Shown here: positions 1 through 11,699 of the stretch, one piece after another | Position numbering within the stretch: the stretch's first letter is position 1 | Layout of the letters: each line of letters opens with the position of its first letter | Source of the DNA: Mytilus galloprovincialis | Taxonomy: Eukaryota; Mollusca; Bivalvia; Mytilida; Mytilidae | NCBI RefSeq assembly: GCF_965363235.1 | Contig: NC_134851.1 | Span: forward strand, 36,732,321 to 36,796,320 | DNA: 64,000 nucleotides | Direction of reading: 5' to 3' | The notes under the pieces: generated by a model | What the model was told of the DNA's origin: nothing | Database searches by the model: none | The model's input: the letters and a program-made list of their open reading frames with translations, nothing else | Translations under genes and position numbers: made by a program

Positions 1-217
1 ATTTATCCAAGCTATTTGTAACTGAGTTTTCATTGCGTCTAATCTTTTCTTTGATGACTTTTTATACTGCTCAAATGCTTCATGTTTTTGCTGAATATCT
101 ATCCTAGCTGTTTGTAACTGAGTTTCTAATGCATACCCCTCTGTCATAGCTGTCCTTAAATGTTCTGTTAGACTAATACATCTATCCTTATACATTTGAC
201 TTTCCAACTCGTGTTGA
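1..217 (-). CDS. Gene A exon 4, 5' part (coiled-coil repeat exon, runs off the window)
   Basis: Aligns to gene B exon 4. It has an open frame from about 217 to the edge, with QMYKDRCISLTEHLR and then the first 32-residue repeat, LETQLQTARIDIQQKHEAF. The acceptor equivalent to that of gene B is at 262-263, but from there the frame meets a stop because of a net 5-bp difference. An AG at 218-219 restores the frame, so I place the exon start at 217. Confidence 0.6.
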
Positions 218-3200
218 CTGACCAGAGCTGTGTTTTGATATTTTCCATCTCTAAATTACTCCTGATGAATATAAATTGTATTGTATGTTAAGTTTTCCTT
301 TTGCAATACATGACATTTTAAAATATAAGGACATTACTCGCTTCTTGGGAAAATTAATTATTATATTAGGTTGCAATGAAATTACATTAATTCTCAGAAA
401 ATAAATTTTTATAATTTTAGATGTGAAATAAATTTCAATAATTTCAGATGTGAAATAAATTTCGATAATTTCAGATATGAAATAAATTTCAATAATTTCA
501 CTCCTTTGAAGTTGTACATCTATTCAATGGGTGTTGTCAAGACATTATTGATGTCATTACATCAAAGTGAAATTAAAATTGGCAGCATGGAATAAGAAGA
601 ATTATAAATAACGAAAAGAATGACCATATCAATTAATGTGGTCACTTGTTATATAATTTTTTCTAAATCAAAATTTTGGATTAGTTATTCTCTAACTACT
701 GATCATGAATAAATTATGTTGTCATTTAGGTAAAGGTAACTTCAAACAATCAATATTAAACTTCAATATCATCATGATTATATTGTACTGTTCAGTCTAC
801 ATGGAATAGCAGGTTCCTGTGTATTATGTAGATGTACTAGTATATCATATCAAAGTATTTCTACACATACTCAAGATATTTAGAGTATTTCAAATGAATG
901 ATAGAGGAGACCAAAGATTTTTATTTGGAGTAATTGTAAGATAACATATTAGAGTTGTCAGATTTTTTACTGAATACATTTGGGTCATTTTTGAGGCCCT
1001 TTATAGCTTGCTGTTCAGTGTGAGCCAAGACTCTGTGTTGAAGGCCTTTCTTTGACCTATAATGGTTTGCTTTAACAAATTGTGACTTTGATGGAGAGTT
1101 GTTGCATTGACACTCATACCACATCTTACATCTATATAAAGTACTAACATGAGCAACAAGACGGGTGCAACATGTGAACAGGATCTGAATATCATACCCT
1201 AGCACATGAGGTCAACTCTAGCTCTTGGTCGGGTTTGTTTGCCCCATCTTTAGTTTTTTGTGTTGAGTTTTGTCACTTTTGAGTACTTTTTTTGTCTGTT
1301 GATATTTTTCGTTTTTAGCCATGGCGTAGTCAGTTCATTTTCGACCTAAAGAGTTTGAATATCCATTTGGTATCTTTCAATTGCCTCTCTTTTTGAGATA
1401 TATTGAATATGATCACTATCAAATAACCTCTCAGTTGTGAGTATATTCAGGTGATACCAAACCCCTTGACTAAAATTACTCAGACTGACGTTTAATTTTC
1501 ATAAATTTTGACAAAATATTTACTTTTAGACCATTTGAAAAAAATATCAAAATTTCAAAATACTTGAACCACATACTTTGTTGGAAAAATTTCATTAAAT
1601 ATATAGCAGTTTGACAAACACTTATTTTTATCATTGAGAAGCTTAACAATCGAACATAATTAAAATATCCAGCTGATTTTACCAGAGTTATCTCCCTGTT
1701 GTATTGTGTTCTGGACACCTTTAATGGACTTGATTGTGTGTCCTTACCTTGTGATAAATTTTTCCATTTCTCTTTTAACTTCTTCACACTTTTGTTTACT
1801 TTTGTGATTTTCCTCACGCAATTTGTTTTCAGATTCAAGTTGTTTTAGTTGATGCTGTGCCAACATCTCGTCTTGTTCTGCAAGATTTGATTTCAAACAC
1901 TCATTTTCTCTATGTATCCTGTCTATCACCATGTTTAATTGTTGTGTTGCATTATATCTGTAAAATTAAGAATTAAAAAGTACATCAACATATTACTACA
2001 TATATATTAGTATACTACAATTTACAACACGGAAAAGGGAAATTCACAATTTAAATAGTCATCGTGCTAGTTGTGAAATTCTGTACTGAACCCTTTGGTT
2101 TTTTTTGTTTGAATAGTTTTACATTTGTCATTTTGGGGCCCTTTATAGCTTGCTGTTAGGTGTGAGCCAAGGCTCTGTGTTGAAGGCTGTACTTTGACCT
2201 ACAAGTTTTGAATCTTACAAATTGTGTGACTTGCATCGAGAGATGTCTCATTCGCACTTATACCACATCACCTCGTTTTTGGTTGGTCATAGCTTCTTAC
2301 TGCAAAATTTATACAAATATATACATTTTCATCATAGAATATCAAAAATGCTGCCCTCAAGTTTTTAAATAGAACCATTTCAAAAGTCCTTATTTCTAAG
2401 TTAAACTGTGATTATTATATCAAATCTCTACATGTATAACACTATAATAGAAAGGGTGAATATAAGAATTGTTTGAACCATTAAAGATTATTTCTCTGAG
2501 GGCACATTTCTTACGGTTAACAATCTTGGATATGCAACTCTCAATTGCACCACGTTTGTTTAATTACTAGTATACTAAAAAGCCCTTTGAACCAAAAAAA
2601 AAAATACATGTAAAAGAAGCTCTTGTATATGTCTTTTTGAAGAGGGGGGGGGGGGGGGGGTAATACCTTTTTATGTTAACCTGTTTGGACTTTTTCAAGG
2701 TGTTGTTAATTATAATCTGAGATAAATTTAAACTGTTAACTGTTTTCAACCCACTTTGTTAACTGTAATTAGCATTTTTGCATTTGATATTAACTGTTTT
2801 TGCCAAAATCAAGGTGTTGTTAACATGTTAACAGAACCCCCCCCCCCCCCCCTTATTGAAGAAACATTGTCCAAACACTTAGAATTCAGGTCAGAGAATT
2901 GTTAGCTGATCATATAGCTATTAGGTGATTGACAAATAATTGATCATGCAAAATAATTATTATTACCTTTCCCAACTTGATATGATCCAGCAGGAGCATG
3001 CTATAATAATTCCTATAGGAACCTTGACAGAGCTGCCAAACAGAGACTCTCCAACATGTGTTAAGATGAAAAAGGTGCTAACCCCACACTGAAAATAAAA
3101 ACAATAGATAACTTATGAGATGGAGAAGTCTTTTTTTGTAAGTTTAACTACTCCATATTTGGAAGTTTATTAAATATACTAAAGAGATATAAGCATCAAT

Positions 3201-5344
3201 CTTTTCTATGTAAATGAAAGGGATAGTATTCAGCTTAGTACGGTAATGTTATTTAAAAAGCTAACAATTTAAGGAATTGTCTTCATTTTTTCTTTTTGTC
3301 TTAATGGACTAATCTAAATGTTATACTTTTACTGTAAGTTTTTTAATCATTGCCAGTTGGTTTGTTTGACTTTTTGGAGCCAGCGTAATAAGCTAATAAT
3401 AAGTACTCTGACAAAAAATATTTGATATCTGCACATAATTAAAGCCCATGTGACCATTGTTTTGTCAAATGGGTGTCGTCATGTGGGACATTAATGTAAG
3501 ATATTGCTAACACCATTAGGATGTGTATTCATTTTGTGAATGGGGTTTGATAGTAGACCTTACAACACTTTATCAAAAAACAACTAAAAGTAAAGAAGCA
3601 TATGAATTTATAATTTTGGGTGAAATAGATGCAATTAAGACCCAATTGATTCCGATGAGAGAGGACATATTTTTGTTCAAAAGTTATAGTATAATTAATG
3701 GTGATACTTTAATAAATTAAGGCATTATTTAAAAGCACTGAAAGATAATTAAATTAGAAATCCACAGGATATGATGTAACCATCCATGACAAAAAAATCG
3801 GTATTATGCACAGTACTAAACATCAAATAAGCAAAGGAACAGCACATTTGTTGCTATTAAAAAAGACAGGCAAATAATCACAAGATTTAGAACTAGCTGT
3901 CATGATCTTGAAATCGAAAGAGGGAGGTATATTGGAATTAAAGCTGAAGACAGAAAGTGTAAGCTATGTAAGAACGCAGTTGAAGACGAACTACATTTTC
4001 TTTTAAAATGTCCTGTTCTAAAAAATACTCGATCTCAACATCTATCTAATTTAAATTCAAAATTCAAAAATTTTTCAAGATTATCTGATGAAATGAAATT
4101 TGTTTGGATTCTTTCATCTGAAGATTTGTTTGTTACTTCAAACTTATCTAATTTATTGCACTCCCTTTTTGAGGAACGAAAGAAAATTATAGAAAATATT
4201 GTTGTTTGAAAAAAAAAATAGAAGAAAAATATATATAGATATATATATATATAGGAAATAAAATTGATCAGGAGTTGTCTCCCATAGACCTAGAACTATA
4301 AAGATTTATGTAATTTCTCCAGGTCACAGTGGCACCCATAACAACTATGTTTTGTCAATAACTTGGTTTATATCAGGTTAATTAGTGTAAATGTGTATTC
4401 ATGTGGTTTTTTGTTTAAATGTACTTTAATCATTCTAATCATTTTCTGTGCTTTATTTTGTAATTCATTTGATTGTATAGCTCAAATTTTGGGCACCATG
4501 ATTGGTTAATAAAATTATCTATCTATCTATCTATCTATTATAAATGAACTAAATTAAAAAATATATATGATACAAGACTAACAAAGGCCAGAGGCTCCTG
4601 ACCTGGGACAGGAGCAATAAACTGCTACACTAAGCACAGCTTAATACCACCGCAGGGGTTTAACCCTAAACCATAACCTTCTACTTGAGGTTTTGAACCT
4701 TTTGATACAATTTCTTTTGGATTTATGAGTTTGACTGTCCCTTTGGTATCTTTCGTCCCTCTCTTTTCAGAGCAACCAAAATTCCCTTACACAATTATTG
4801 TCCCGAAACTAGAAAAAAAAAAATGCTTGTAGTGGGCCCCTATTTCTCAACAGTTGAGACCATCAGTCCCAAAAACAATTCACAACCTTCCTTTTGATGT
4901 ATTGAACCTTATTGCGGTCTTATAAAATTGCAGCGGGCGTCAAGTATCTCAACTCCCCCTAATATAAAAAAGAAGATGTGGTATGATTGCCAATGAGACA
5001 ACTATCCACAAAAGACCAAAATGACACAAACATTAACAACTATAGGTCACCGTACGTCCTTCAACAATGAGCAAAGCCCATACGGCATAGTGAGCTATAA
5101 AAGGTCCCAAATAAGACAATGTAAAACAATTCAAACGAGAAAACTAACGGCCTTATTTATGTAAAAAAATGAACGAAAAACAAATATGTAACACATAAAC
5201 AAACGACAACCACTGAATTACAGGCTCCTATACATGATATACCACTTAAGCCAATGTAGATTAAGTATACACACAGTAGAACATACAAAATAGTATACTT
5301 ACTACAAGTATCAAACCATCTTTCCTTGAAAACTTTGAATACAT
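1..5344 (-). CDS. Gene A: membrane-hairpin / coiled-coil protein, paralogue of gene B (3' part outside window)
   Basis: Assembled on the minus strand from four exons: 5344-5303, 3088-2967, 1957-1748 and about 217-1 (ancestral start 261), continuing past the left edge. Exons 2 and 3 have exactly the lengths of gene B exons 2 and 3 (122 and 210 bp) and the same phases. The predicted product starts MYSKFSRKDG, then has a hydrophobic hairpin (two short membrane-like segments separated by a few polar residues), a charged coiled coil and the first of the 32-residue repeats found in gene B. The J domain expected at the C-terminus lies outside the window. The N-terminus is 8 residues shorter than in gene B because the upstream start is lost. 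The fourth exon has a frame problem at its start (see finding). Function is unknown; by analogy with gene B it may be a membrane-anchored co-chaperone. It could be a functional gene or an early pseudogene. Confidence 0.7.
985..1205 (-). repeat. Abundant mussel repeat R1, fragment
   Basis: Degenerate copy of the repeat seen intact at 4973-5265. It has the signature of a 'gtgagccaa.actctgtgttgaaggcc' block followed by a 'cactcataccacatctt' block. It lies in gene A intron 3. The weak ORFs across it are not genes. Confidence 0.6.
1450..1719 (-). mobile_element. TTAA-type MITE, copy 1 (degenerate termini)
   Basis: About 270 bp in gene A intron 3, reverse orientation, about 75-80 percent similar by eye to the copies at 40833-41105 and 55203-55476. 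Termini are decayed forms of GGTGGTACC, and the flanks are decayed TTAA. The matching position in gene B intron 3 (29613-29616) is an uninterrupted TTAA. Confidence 0.75.
1748..1957 (-). CDS. Gene A exon 3 (coiled coil)
   Basis: 210 bp, identical in length and phase to gene B exon 3. It encodes a charged helix beginning YNATQQLNMVIDRIH and ending MEKFIT, with acceptor ttttacag and donor gtaagg. Confidence 0.85.
2125..2272 (-). repeat. Repeat R1, fragment in gene A intron 2
   Basis: Contains the 'ccctttatagcttgctgt', 'ggctctgtgttgaaggc' and 'cacttataccacatc' blocks of repeat R1. It interrupts intronic sequence otherwise homologous to gene B intron 2, so it was probably gained after the duplication. 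Confidence 0.6.
2642..2852. repeat. Element bounded by G17 and C15 tracts
   Basis: A poly-G run near 2644-2660 and a poly-C run near 2838-2852 flank about 175 bp containing repeated 'gttaac' and 'aaggtgttgttaa' words. Complementary tracts at the ends suggest a small foldback repeat. Confidence 0.4.
2967..3088 (-). CDS. Gene A exon 2 (membrane hairpin)
   Basis: 122 bp between a tttttattttcag acceptor and a gtaata donor. It encodes a hydrophobic stretch beginning CGVSTFFILTHVG and a second one, PIGIIIACSCWII. It is over 90 percent identical by eye to gene B exon 2 (28008-28129). Confidence 0.85.
3790..4545 (+). mobile_element. 5'-truncated LINE, 3' end with TATC tail
   Basis: Plus-strand frame around 3880-4208 encodes a typical LINE ORF2 C-terminus: TRFRTSCHDLEIERGRYIG, then a Cys/His cluster (RKCKLCKNAVEDELHFLLKCP), ending at a TGA near 4207. 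It is followed by an AT-rich 3' UTR, 'gggcaccatgattggttaataaaat' and a TATC microsatellite tail at about 4518-4540. It sits in gene A intron 1, opposite to that gene. Most of the reverse transcriptase is missing. Confidence 0.75.
4973..5265 (+). repeat. Abundant mussel repeat R1, near-complete copy
   Basis: Begins 'gaagatgtggtatgattgcc' and runs through 'caacaatgagcaaagccc', 'aaaacaattcaaacgagaaaact' and 'acaaacgacaaccactgaatt' to 'caggctcct'. Other copies or fragments are at 985-1205, 2125-2272, 34216-34530, 37320-37576, 42415-42535, 47780-48075, 53020-53150 and 62935-63115. No coding capacity seen. Confidence 0.7.
5303..5344 (-). CDS. Gene A exon 1 (start codon exon)
   Basis: Codes 14 residues, MYSKFSRKDGLILV, ending in phase 0 before a perfect gtaagt donor. 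It aligns with the end of gene B exon 1 (LSKFSRKDGLVLA). The flanking 5' sequence up to about 5460 is also homologous to the gene B leader, with small insertions. An ATG 43 bp upstream is out of frame. Confidence 0.7.
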
Positions 5345-5459
5345 GATATCATACTGTTTATCGGTTGATTATGTTGAAGGAATTCATCTCTAAACATTTG
5401 ATCATATGCATTGCATGTTTCTTTCGTTTACCAGGCCAGTAATAAAAAAAGTCCTATCT

Positions 5460-8320
5460 CTACAAAAACAAAACGCTTATTTATTACTTATTTTGATACA
5501 AACATAACGATATGGTTGAGAGATTTATAGAACTTATAATTCATTGTAATTAGCAATGCATGATTATATATAAAGTGCTTTGAACAATTGTCTTTGTCCA
5601 ATCAATACAAAATTTACAGACTTAGAATGTAGGTACAATAAAATATACCAAAATGGACTAGTATAAGAAATTACTGGTATATTAACTGTCATACAAAGTG
5701 GTTTGCTAGAAATACTTATAATGACTTACTGTAAACCAAGACATTTTCTAGTCGTCTTTATTTTGCGATTTACTAACACAATCCAAATTAGCGCGGTTTT
5801 GAATTCGCGATTTCCCAGTGGCCTATATAAATATTTTCATAAATGATTTGGAAAGTGAACAGCTTTACATATATCTTAAATCAAGTGATAAAATCAATCA
5901 GAAATCTTATGTTTTTGGTTCATTAATGTTTAAGTAGATTAAAAGTTTGTCATGTTTCAATGCTTGTAAAAACACATACACAATAATAGAAAAGTAGACC
6001 TAATTAGGAATGAATTAAAATAAAATGCTGTCAGGGTCGATCTTTTGATCTTATTAATCTTTGTAATAGATCAACAAGGCGATACTTTTATTACTAATTG
6101 ACAGGTGTCATTTTAAAACATAATTGTAATGAGTGTTGTTAACATAACAATATCCGTAATGTTCGCTTCCATGTTTTTGAGATTACTGCTTTGAGTTAAA
6201 GACATGACTTCTAACAAAGCTTTTCATTACGATATACAGTTATGATTTCAGTTATATATGTATCGTCTATAAAATCAATGTTATATACAATAGTCCTATA
6301 GATATTCTATTCATATACGCAGATATAAGAAGATGTGGTATGAGTGCCATCCAAGTCACAATTTGTAAATTAAAGTTAATGTAATAAAAAGAGTTTTTCC
6401 TTGATATTTTCACGTTTGAATTCTTACAACGAAACTACCGCGAAAATTTCCCTGTTTACAGTTTCAAATCCTATTAAATAAAATGGATTTTATAAAAGCT
6501 ATTTAAAATTAAGCTTAATGAATATTGATTTTTAAATAAATCTGTTAGAAATACATGTATCAAAACACAGTTAACAATGCTTAAACATTGTTAAGGAACA
6601 ACATGAAGAGTATGTTTTTTAAATGCATTATTCATGTACTTAGTCAATATATATATATACCGTATGTTCAAAATATGATATAAAACAAAAATTGGAAATA
6701 TCAAACAAATAGTTAAATATATATGATAATTATATCCTTTTTGCTCATGTGGAAAACTGATTTCATTACTCATATGTTACTATAGTAGATAATTACTTCC
6801 AAGTCAATTATACATCCTCAATATGCCCAACAATGCCTTGAGCCAGAAGCATCACGATCAATCACCTGCCACATGCCAAAGGATGCAGCAAGGCACGATT
6901 CCTGTTGGCCCAGTTTAGGTAGAATACGGCCTTGAACTTCATTGTAAAATTTCAAAATAGCAATAGTCTGGTTCTTGAATGGATCTTTTTCAAAAGTTAT
7001 ACTACTAGGTTAAACTAATCTCTTCATAAAAGTACATTTGAGGCTTCAAAGTGATCACATTGGGTTCATTGTCAAAAAACAATGATGCATTTTTCAAATC
7101 AAGAAGCTTGGAGTAGCATATTAATCTATTGTAATAAAAATTCATAATACATGTATCTCATAAAGTTTGTAGATTTAGCTAACAAAGTCCTTATATTTGT
7201 ATAAAGTAACATTATTTTATAGTGGAAAATTGTTTTAACGTTAAATAAGCTACAATTAAAAATTGCTTGCTAGTCCCTCTCAGTGATTAATATTAGATAA
7301 CTCTGGTTAATTTCCTAATCAATATATCATGAAGGGGAGATACATAATTTGACTTTCATTTATAGTCTTTTACAAAAATGATGAACGGTTCTTTATATTG
7401 GTATGTAATCATTTTAAACGTTTCAAATTTATGAAATTATATTCGTACATCAATGATTTTGATACACCAATAACAAAAACTAAAATATATTGAATTGATA
7501 CATTTTGTAATTATTAATTTATATCAAAAACCTAAAGGGAGACAATAATCGCATAACTTTTTTTCGAATCGGCACATAATACAAAGGAATGTCACTCTTG
7601 CATACAAATGGCACATCAATGTAATAAATTAACTCTGCATTCGTGCTCCACCTTCAATGAAGATTCTAAATTATAAATATAACCAAAAGTTGTTAATCTA
7701 TAGGATAGTGAAGACTAATGAAAGCTAGAACCCACTGTAAAAAATATTTCTTTGAAATTTTTTAAAACTTAAATTCCTCAGAAAAAATGCTTGAACCACT
7801 TGACTTTCATAGCTCATACATTGTTTAATTAACGTTTTTACACAATATTTTAATAAAGTAGTTAAAGATTATTTGCTTCTCAAAGTGTAAGACGCAATTA
7901 AAATCGTATGCTTGCATCATCTTACCCAAATACAGATTTAATTAAGTCCTGAACATTTTGACATTTGTTTGTTTATTTTTATCAATACCGGTTTGAAAAC
8001 AAATCACAAGTACATGTTAGGATCCGACTAAATACCTATATCCCGATATCGTCAGGTAAATATGCTACATGTACTTGGAGAAACCCTGACCCCAATCACG
8101 GATCCAAAATGTTCTGAAGCCAAAAGTTGTCAATGATGATTAACAGTATTCATAGACCCAAAATACCTGGACCAGCTGGGGGTGTCTTCCAAATTTTTTT
8201 TATAATATTAAAAACTGTTAAGAATGAAAAATTTACCATTTGTATTGAAAGTTATATCACAATCATGACAATGAAATTTGTGGTATTCTGGCTCGATTAA
8301 AAATACATAAATGGAGAATG
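5460..8320. other. AT-rich spacer upstream of gene A, no gene recognised
   Basis: No exon with good splice signals and no recognisable protein similarity on either strand. Contains short palindromes and simple AT repeats (for example near 6650 and 9710). The first ~100 bp next to gene A is probably its promoter and leader, since it matches the sequence upstream of gene B exon 1. Confidence 0.4.
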
Positions 8321-9231
8321 GACACAGATGATGCCCCCGCTTGCACATAATGTTATAAAGGGACATAACTCAGAAACTGTAACTGTGAGGCTATCCAAAT
8401 TTGATCTGAGGTTTATGGCAATAAACATTGTGTAAGTTTCATAACATTTGGTTTAAGGCAAACTTAAGTTAGAGAACAGAAACAAATATTTCAGCAATTT
8501 TTGTGGTAATTAGCATTGTGTATAAGTTTCAATTTTCCATTTGTAAAGGGTCAAACTCTAGAATATAAAAAGTGAGTTTGCCTCAACCAACTGTTATTGG
8601 CTTATTATCACAAAATTGCCTCAACCAAATGACATGAAACTTATATACATTAATGCTTATTACCACGAAAAACAGATTGATCGAGTTTGAATTTTGGTGG
8701 CATCATTTTTACTGTTCTAGAGTTTATGTGTACTAAGTTTCAAGTTGATTGGACTTTAACTTCATCAAAAACTACCTTGACCAAAAACTTTCACCTGAAA
8801 TTTGCACCATCATTTTCTATTTTCAGTGAACCGTGAAATTGGTGTCAAAACTCTAATTTGGCATTAAAATTAGAAAGATCATATCATAGGGCACATGTGT
8901 ACTAAGTTTCAAGTTGATTGGAGCTTCAACTTCATCAAAAACTACCTTGACCAAAAACTTTCACCTGAAATTTGTACTATCATTTTCTATTTTCAGTGAA
9001 CCGTGAAATTGGGGTCAAAACTCTAATTTGGCATTAAAATTAGAAAGATTATATCATAGGGCACATATGTGTACTAAGTTTCAAGTTGATTGGAGCTTCA
9101 ACTTCATCAAAAACTACCTTGACCAAAAACTTTAACCTGAAGCTGGGGCCCCAGACAGACGGACGAACGAACAGACGGACGCACAGACCAGAAAACATAA
9201 TGCCCCTCTACTATTGTAGGTGGAGCATAAA
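8320..9231. repeat. Dispersed repeat with internal ~170-bp tandem units
   Basis: Three successive occurrences of 'gtgtactaagtttcaagttgattgg' begin at 8728, 8897 and 9069, giving units of 169 and 172 bp with about 95 percent identity by eye. The array ends in 'cagacggacgaacgaacagacgg' and 'ggtggagcataaa', a terminus I associate with a widespread bivalve repeat. Noncoding. Confidence 0.75.
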
Positions 9232-9479
9232 AAATGCTGAAATATTTGTTTCTGTTCCCTATTAACTAAGTTGTGTTTGCCTCAACTAAATGTTATGAAA
9301 CTTATGAACAATGCTTATTACAATATTTTGATTCTAAGAAAATGCATGTGCACTGTTTCAATGTTCTCCCATTATCACCATTGAGAAGCCCTTTTACTAG
9401 TGAAAATAAATTTGTATTTGCATTTTTTATTTCATCATTGTAGGTTAATGTGAATACTTGGACACCACTTTGAGGTCTC

Positions 9480-9598
9480 AAAGACGGATCCAGCCAGCCC
9501 CCTTCTCTTTTTGAGGGAAAAATTTGGTTTATTATATAGGAAATCACTGAAGCTTGACTGGAGCGACTCCCCTTATGAAAAGTTCTGGATCCGCCACT
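9480..9598. mobile_element. Small hAT-like MITE, copy 1
   Basis: Left end 'acggatccagcc' and right end 'ctggatccgccactg' are inverted. A related, larger copy lies at 10088-10262 in the same orientation and shares 'gggaaaaatttggttgatta' and 'tatgaaaagttct'. CAGTGGCGGATCCAG-type ends resemble hAT termini; no transposase is present. Confidence 0.5.
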
Positions 9599-10087
9599 GG
9601 GTCTTATAATTGGCTTCTATCTGAAATTACAACCGTACCTCAACTTCTCAGATATCCTCTTCTGCAGAAATTAATATTTTTTTTCGAAATTACTCTGTTA
9701 TCATGTACATATATATATTATATATGTCGTCTTTAAATAAAATATTCTAACTTACATGTACTTACATCAATCGTGTTATCTGCTCAGTATGCTCTGTGTC
9801 AGTCCACCGATTCACCCACTCAAAAGCCCTCCCTTTCGAAAAATAGTGTCATTGTTTATTGTTAATCTAGCTGACAAATTTGCTTAAATGACACTTCATC
9901 ATTTACATGTGAAAAAGAATTATATTTAGACAATTTTGAGCCAAAATTTACCTGTCCATGAGTTTGCAATAAACACCATCGAGGATTAATGCGCTCCATT
10001 GAACCTTATTTAAGATTTCCAGAAAACCAGGAGTTATTTTTAAAAGAGATGGACCTAGACTCTTTCTCATCATTATTACTTCGTCTT

Positions 10088-10262
10088 TCATAGGCGGATC
10101 TGGGGGCCTGGGGGTCCCAGCCCCCTTTTGTGGGAAAAATTTGGTTGATTATAGAGGGAACCATTGCAGCATGACTTGGCCCCCCTTTTAGGTCAGTCAG
10201 CGCCCCCCCCCCCCCCCCCCCCCCCCGCCCCCCTCGCCCCCCTGTATGAAAAGTTCTTGATC
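10088..10262. mobile_element. Small hAT-like MITE, copy 2, with a long poly-C tract
   Basis: Ends 'aggcggatctgggggcc' and 'cttgatccgc' are inverted. The interior matches 9480-9598 but has a C-rich expansion at about 10202-10245. Confidence 0.5.
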
Positions 10263-10564
10263 CGCATGCACTGTGACTTTGTTAGTAATTAAATATTTTC
10301 TTAAAAAACCCAACTGTTTTTTTTTTTTCAAATTTCAAAATTCAACCTAGAGAACTCTATATTGATAATTCTGATCAATTTACACATTTTTTTTCAATAC
10401 CCGAATACTTTTTGAAATAAATAAGCACTATTAAAGTCAACGTTCTTATCGAATTGTGACTGTTAAAGTCGAGTTCATGAGTCCAATTAACCAAAGTAAC
10501 CGATGAAAATTTCCAGTTCTAAACCTACATAATGTTATTTTATCTTTATAAAGTAATTAGTTTA

Positions 10565-11140
10565 AAATGAGGGGGGATAGGACCTTTATCGGGACTGCGG
10601 GATCGGGTGTTTTTAGCTCGGGATTTCCGATTTGACCCTTTCGGGAACCGGGAATTCTTTTTTTCGAATTTCGGGATGTCGGGATTTAGAATTATTTGTA
10701 TTCGGGACCTCGGGATTTCGTGTTTTTAAGCTCGAGATTTCGGGATCAGGTCTCCTCCTACCCCCCCCCTTAAATCGGGACTCCGGGATCGGGTATTTTT
10801 AGCTCGGGATTTCGGGATTGACCCTTTCGGGAAACGGGAATTCTTTTTTCGAATTTCGGGATGTCGGGATTTAGATTTATTTAAATTCGGGACCTCGGGA
10901 TTTCGTGTTTTTAAGCTCGGGATTTCGGGATCAGGTCCCCTCCTACCCCCCCCCCCCCCCCTTAAAATCGGCACTCCGGGATCGGGTGTTTTTAGCTCGG
11001 GATTTCGGGATTGACCCTTTCGGGAACCGGGAATTCTTTTTTCGAATTTCGGGATGTCGGGATTTAGATTTATTTAAATTCGGGATCTCAGGATTTCGTG
11101 TTTTTAAGCTCGGGATTTCGGGATCAGGTCCCCTCCTATA
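10565..11140. repeat. Three tandem ~190-bp G/C-rich units
   Basis: Unit starts at about 10589, 10775 and 10968 (186 and 193 bp apart; the difference is mostly in poly-C length). Each unit is built from many short words of the form tCGGGA(T/C) separated by T-rich spacers and ends in a C tract. Base composition is strongly unlike the AT-rich surroundings. Open frames across it (about 82-98 codons on both strands) are by-products of the repeat. Decayed relatives occur near 42995-43130 and 39810-40015. Confidence 0.8.
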
Positions 11141-11465
11141 TCCTAATCTATATTTAACATGTTTATCCAAGACATGCAAGACGCGTGTCAAGATATCATG
11201 AATACATTAAGTACAAATAATTATTATACATTGAATATATATGTTTGCATTTTTTGTTGCATGTGTGGTAATTTATGATTGGCGATTATCACATTTCATT
11301 TTCTTAACCCCTAGACCCGTGTCAGGCTAAAATTGATTTATTAGAATGAAATTCAAAACAGTGTGGCTGTGGCCATTGATTGACACATTAAATTCACCCA
11401 TTGACTGGGACAATTTACGTGAACGTTTGTCTGTAACGACCACTGTTCACGACGTACCTACGATA

Positions 11466-11672
11466 GACATTTAAACTGTGGGGTTACCAAAGGTTTCTTA
11501 ACGCCTTTAATTATAAAATAATTCGAAAAAATAATCCGGAATAACCTTTATGTTTTGATTTATATAATTGATATAAATCAAAACATCGTGTTATTTCTGA
11601 TTAATTTTTCGAATTACTTTATTAAGGTGTTGAGATCCTTTGGTGACACCATAGTTTAAGTATCTTAAAAAA
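11466..11672. repeat. Foldback (palindromic) element
   Basis: Imperfect inverted repeat of about 100-bp arms, centred near 11566. The arms include 'actgtggggttaccaaaggttt' (left) against 'cctttggtgacaccatagtt' (right), with a central perfect 'gttttgatttata..tataaatcaaaac' hairpin. Confidence 0.7.
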
Positions 11673-11699
11673 GTATGATATGCAACCGGGGGCGTCATC

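Noticed and set aside
3523-3720. 65-codon plus-strand frame upstream of the LINE end
   Set aside because: No LINE motifs and no continuity with the coding frame that begins near 3880.
10726-11201. Overlapping 82-98-codon frames on both strands
   Set aside because: They are translations of the G-rich tandem repeat, present on both strands and repeated with the unit.
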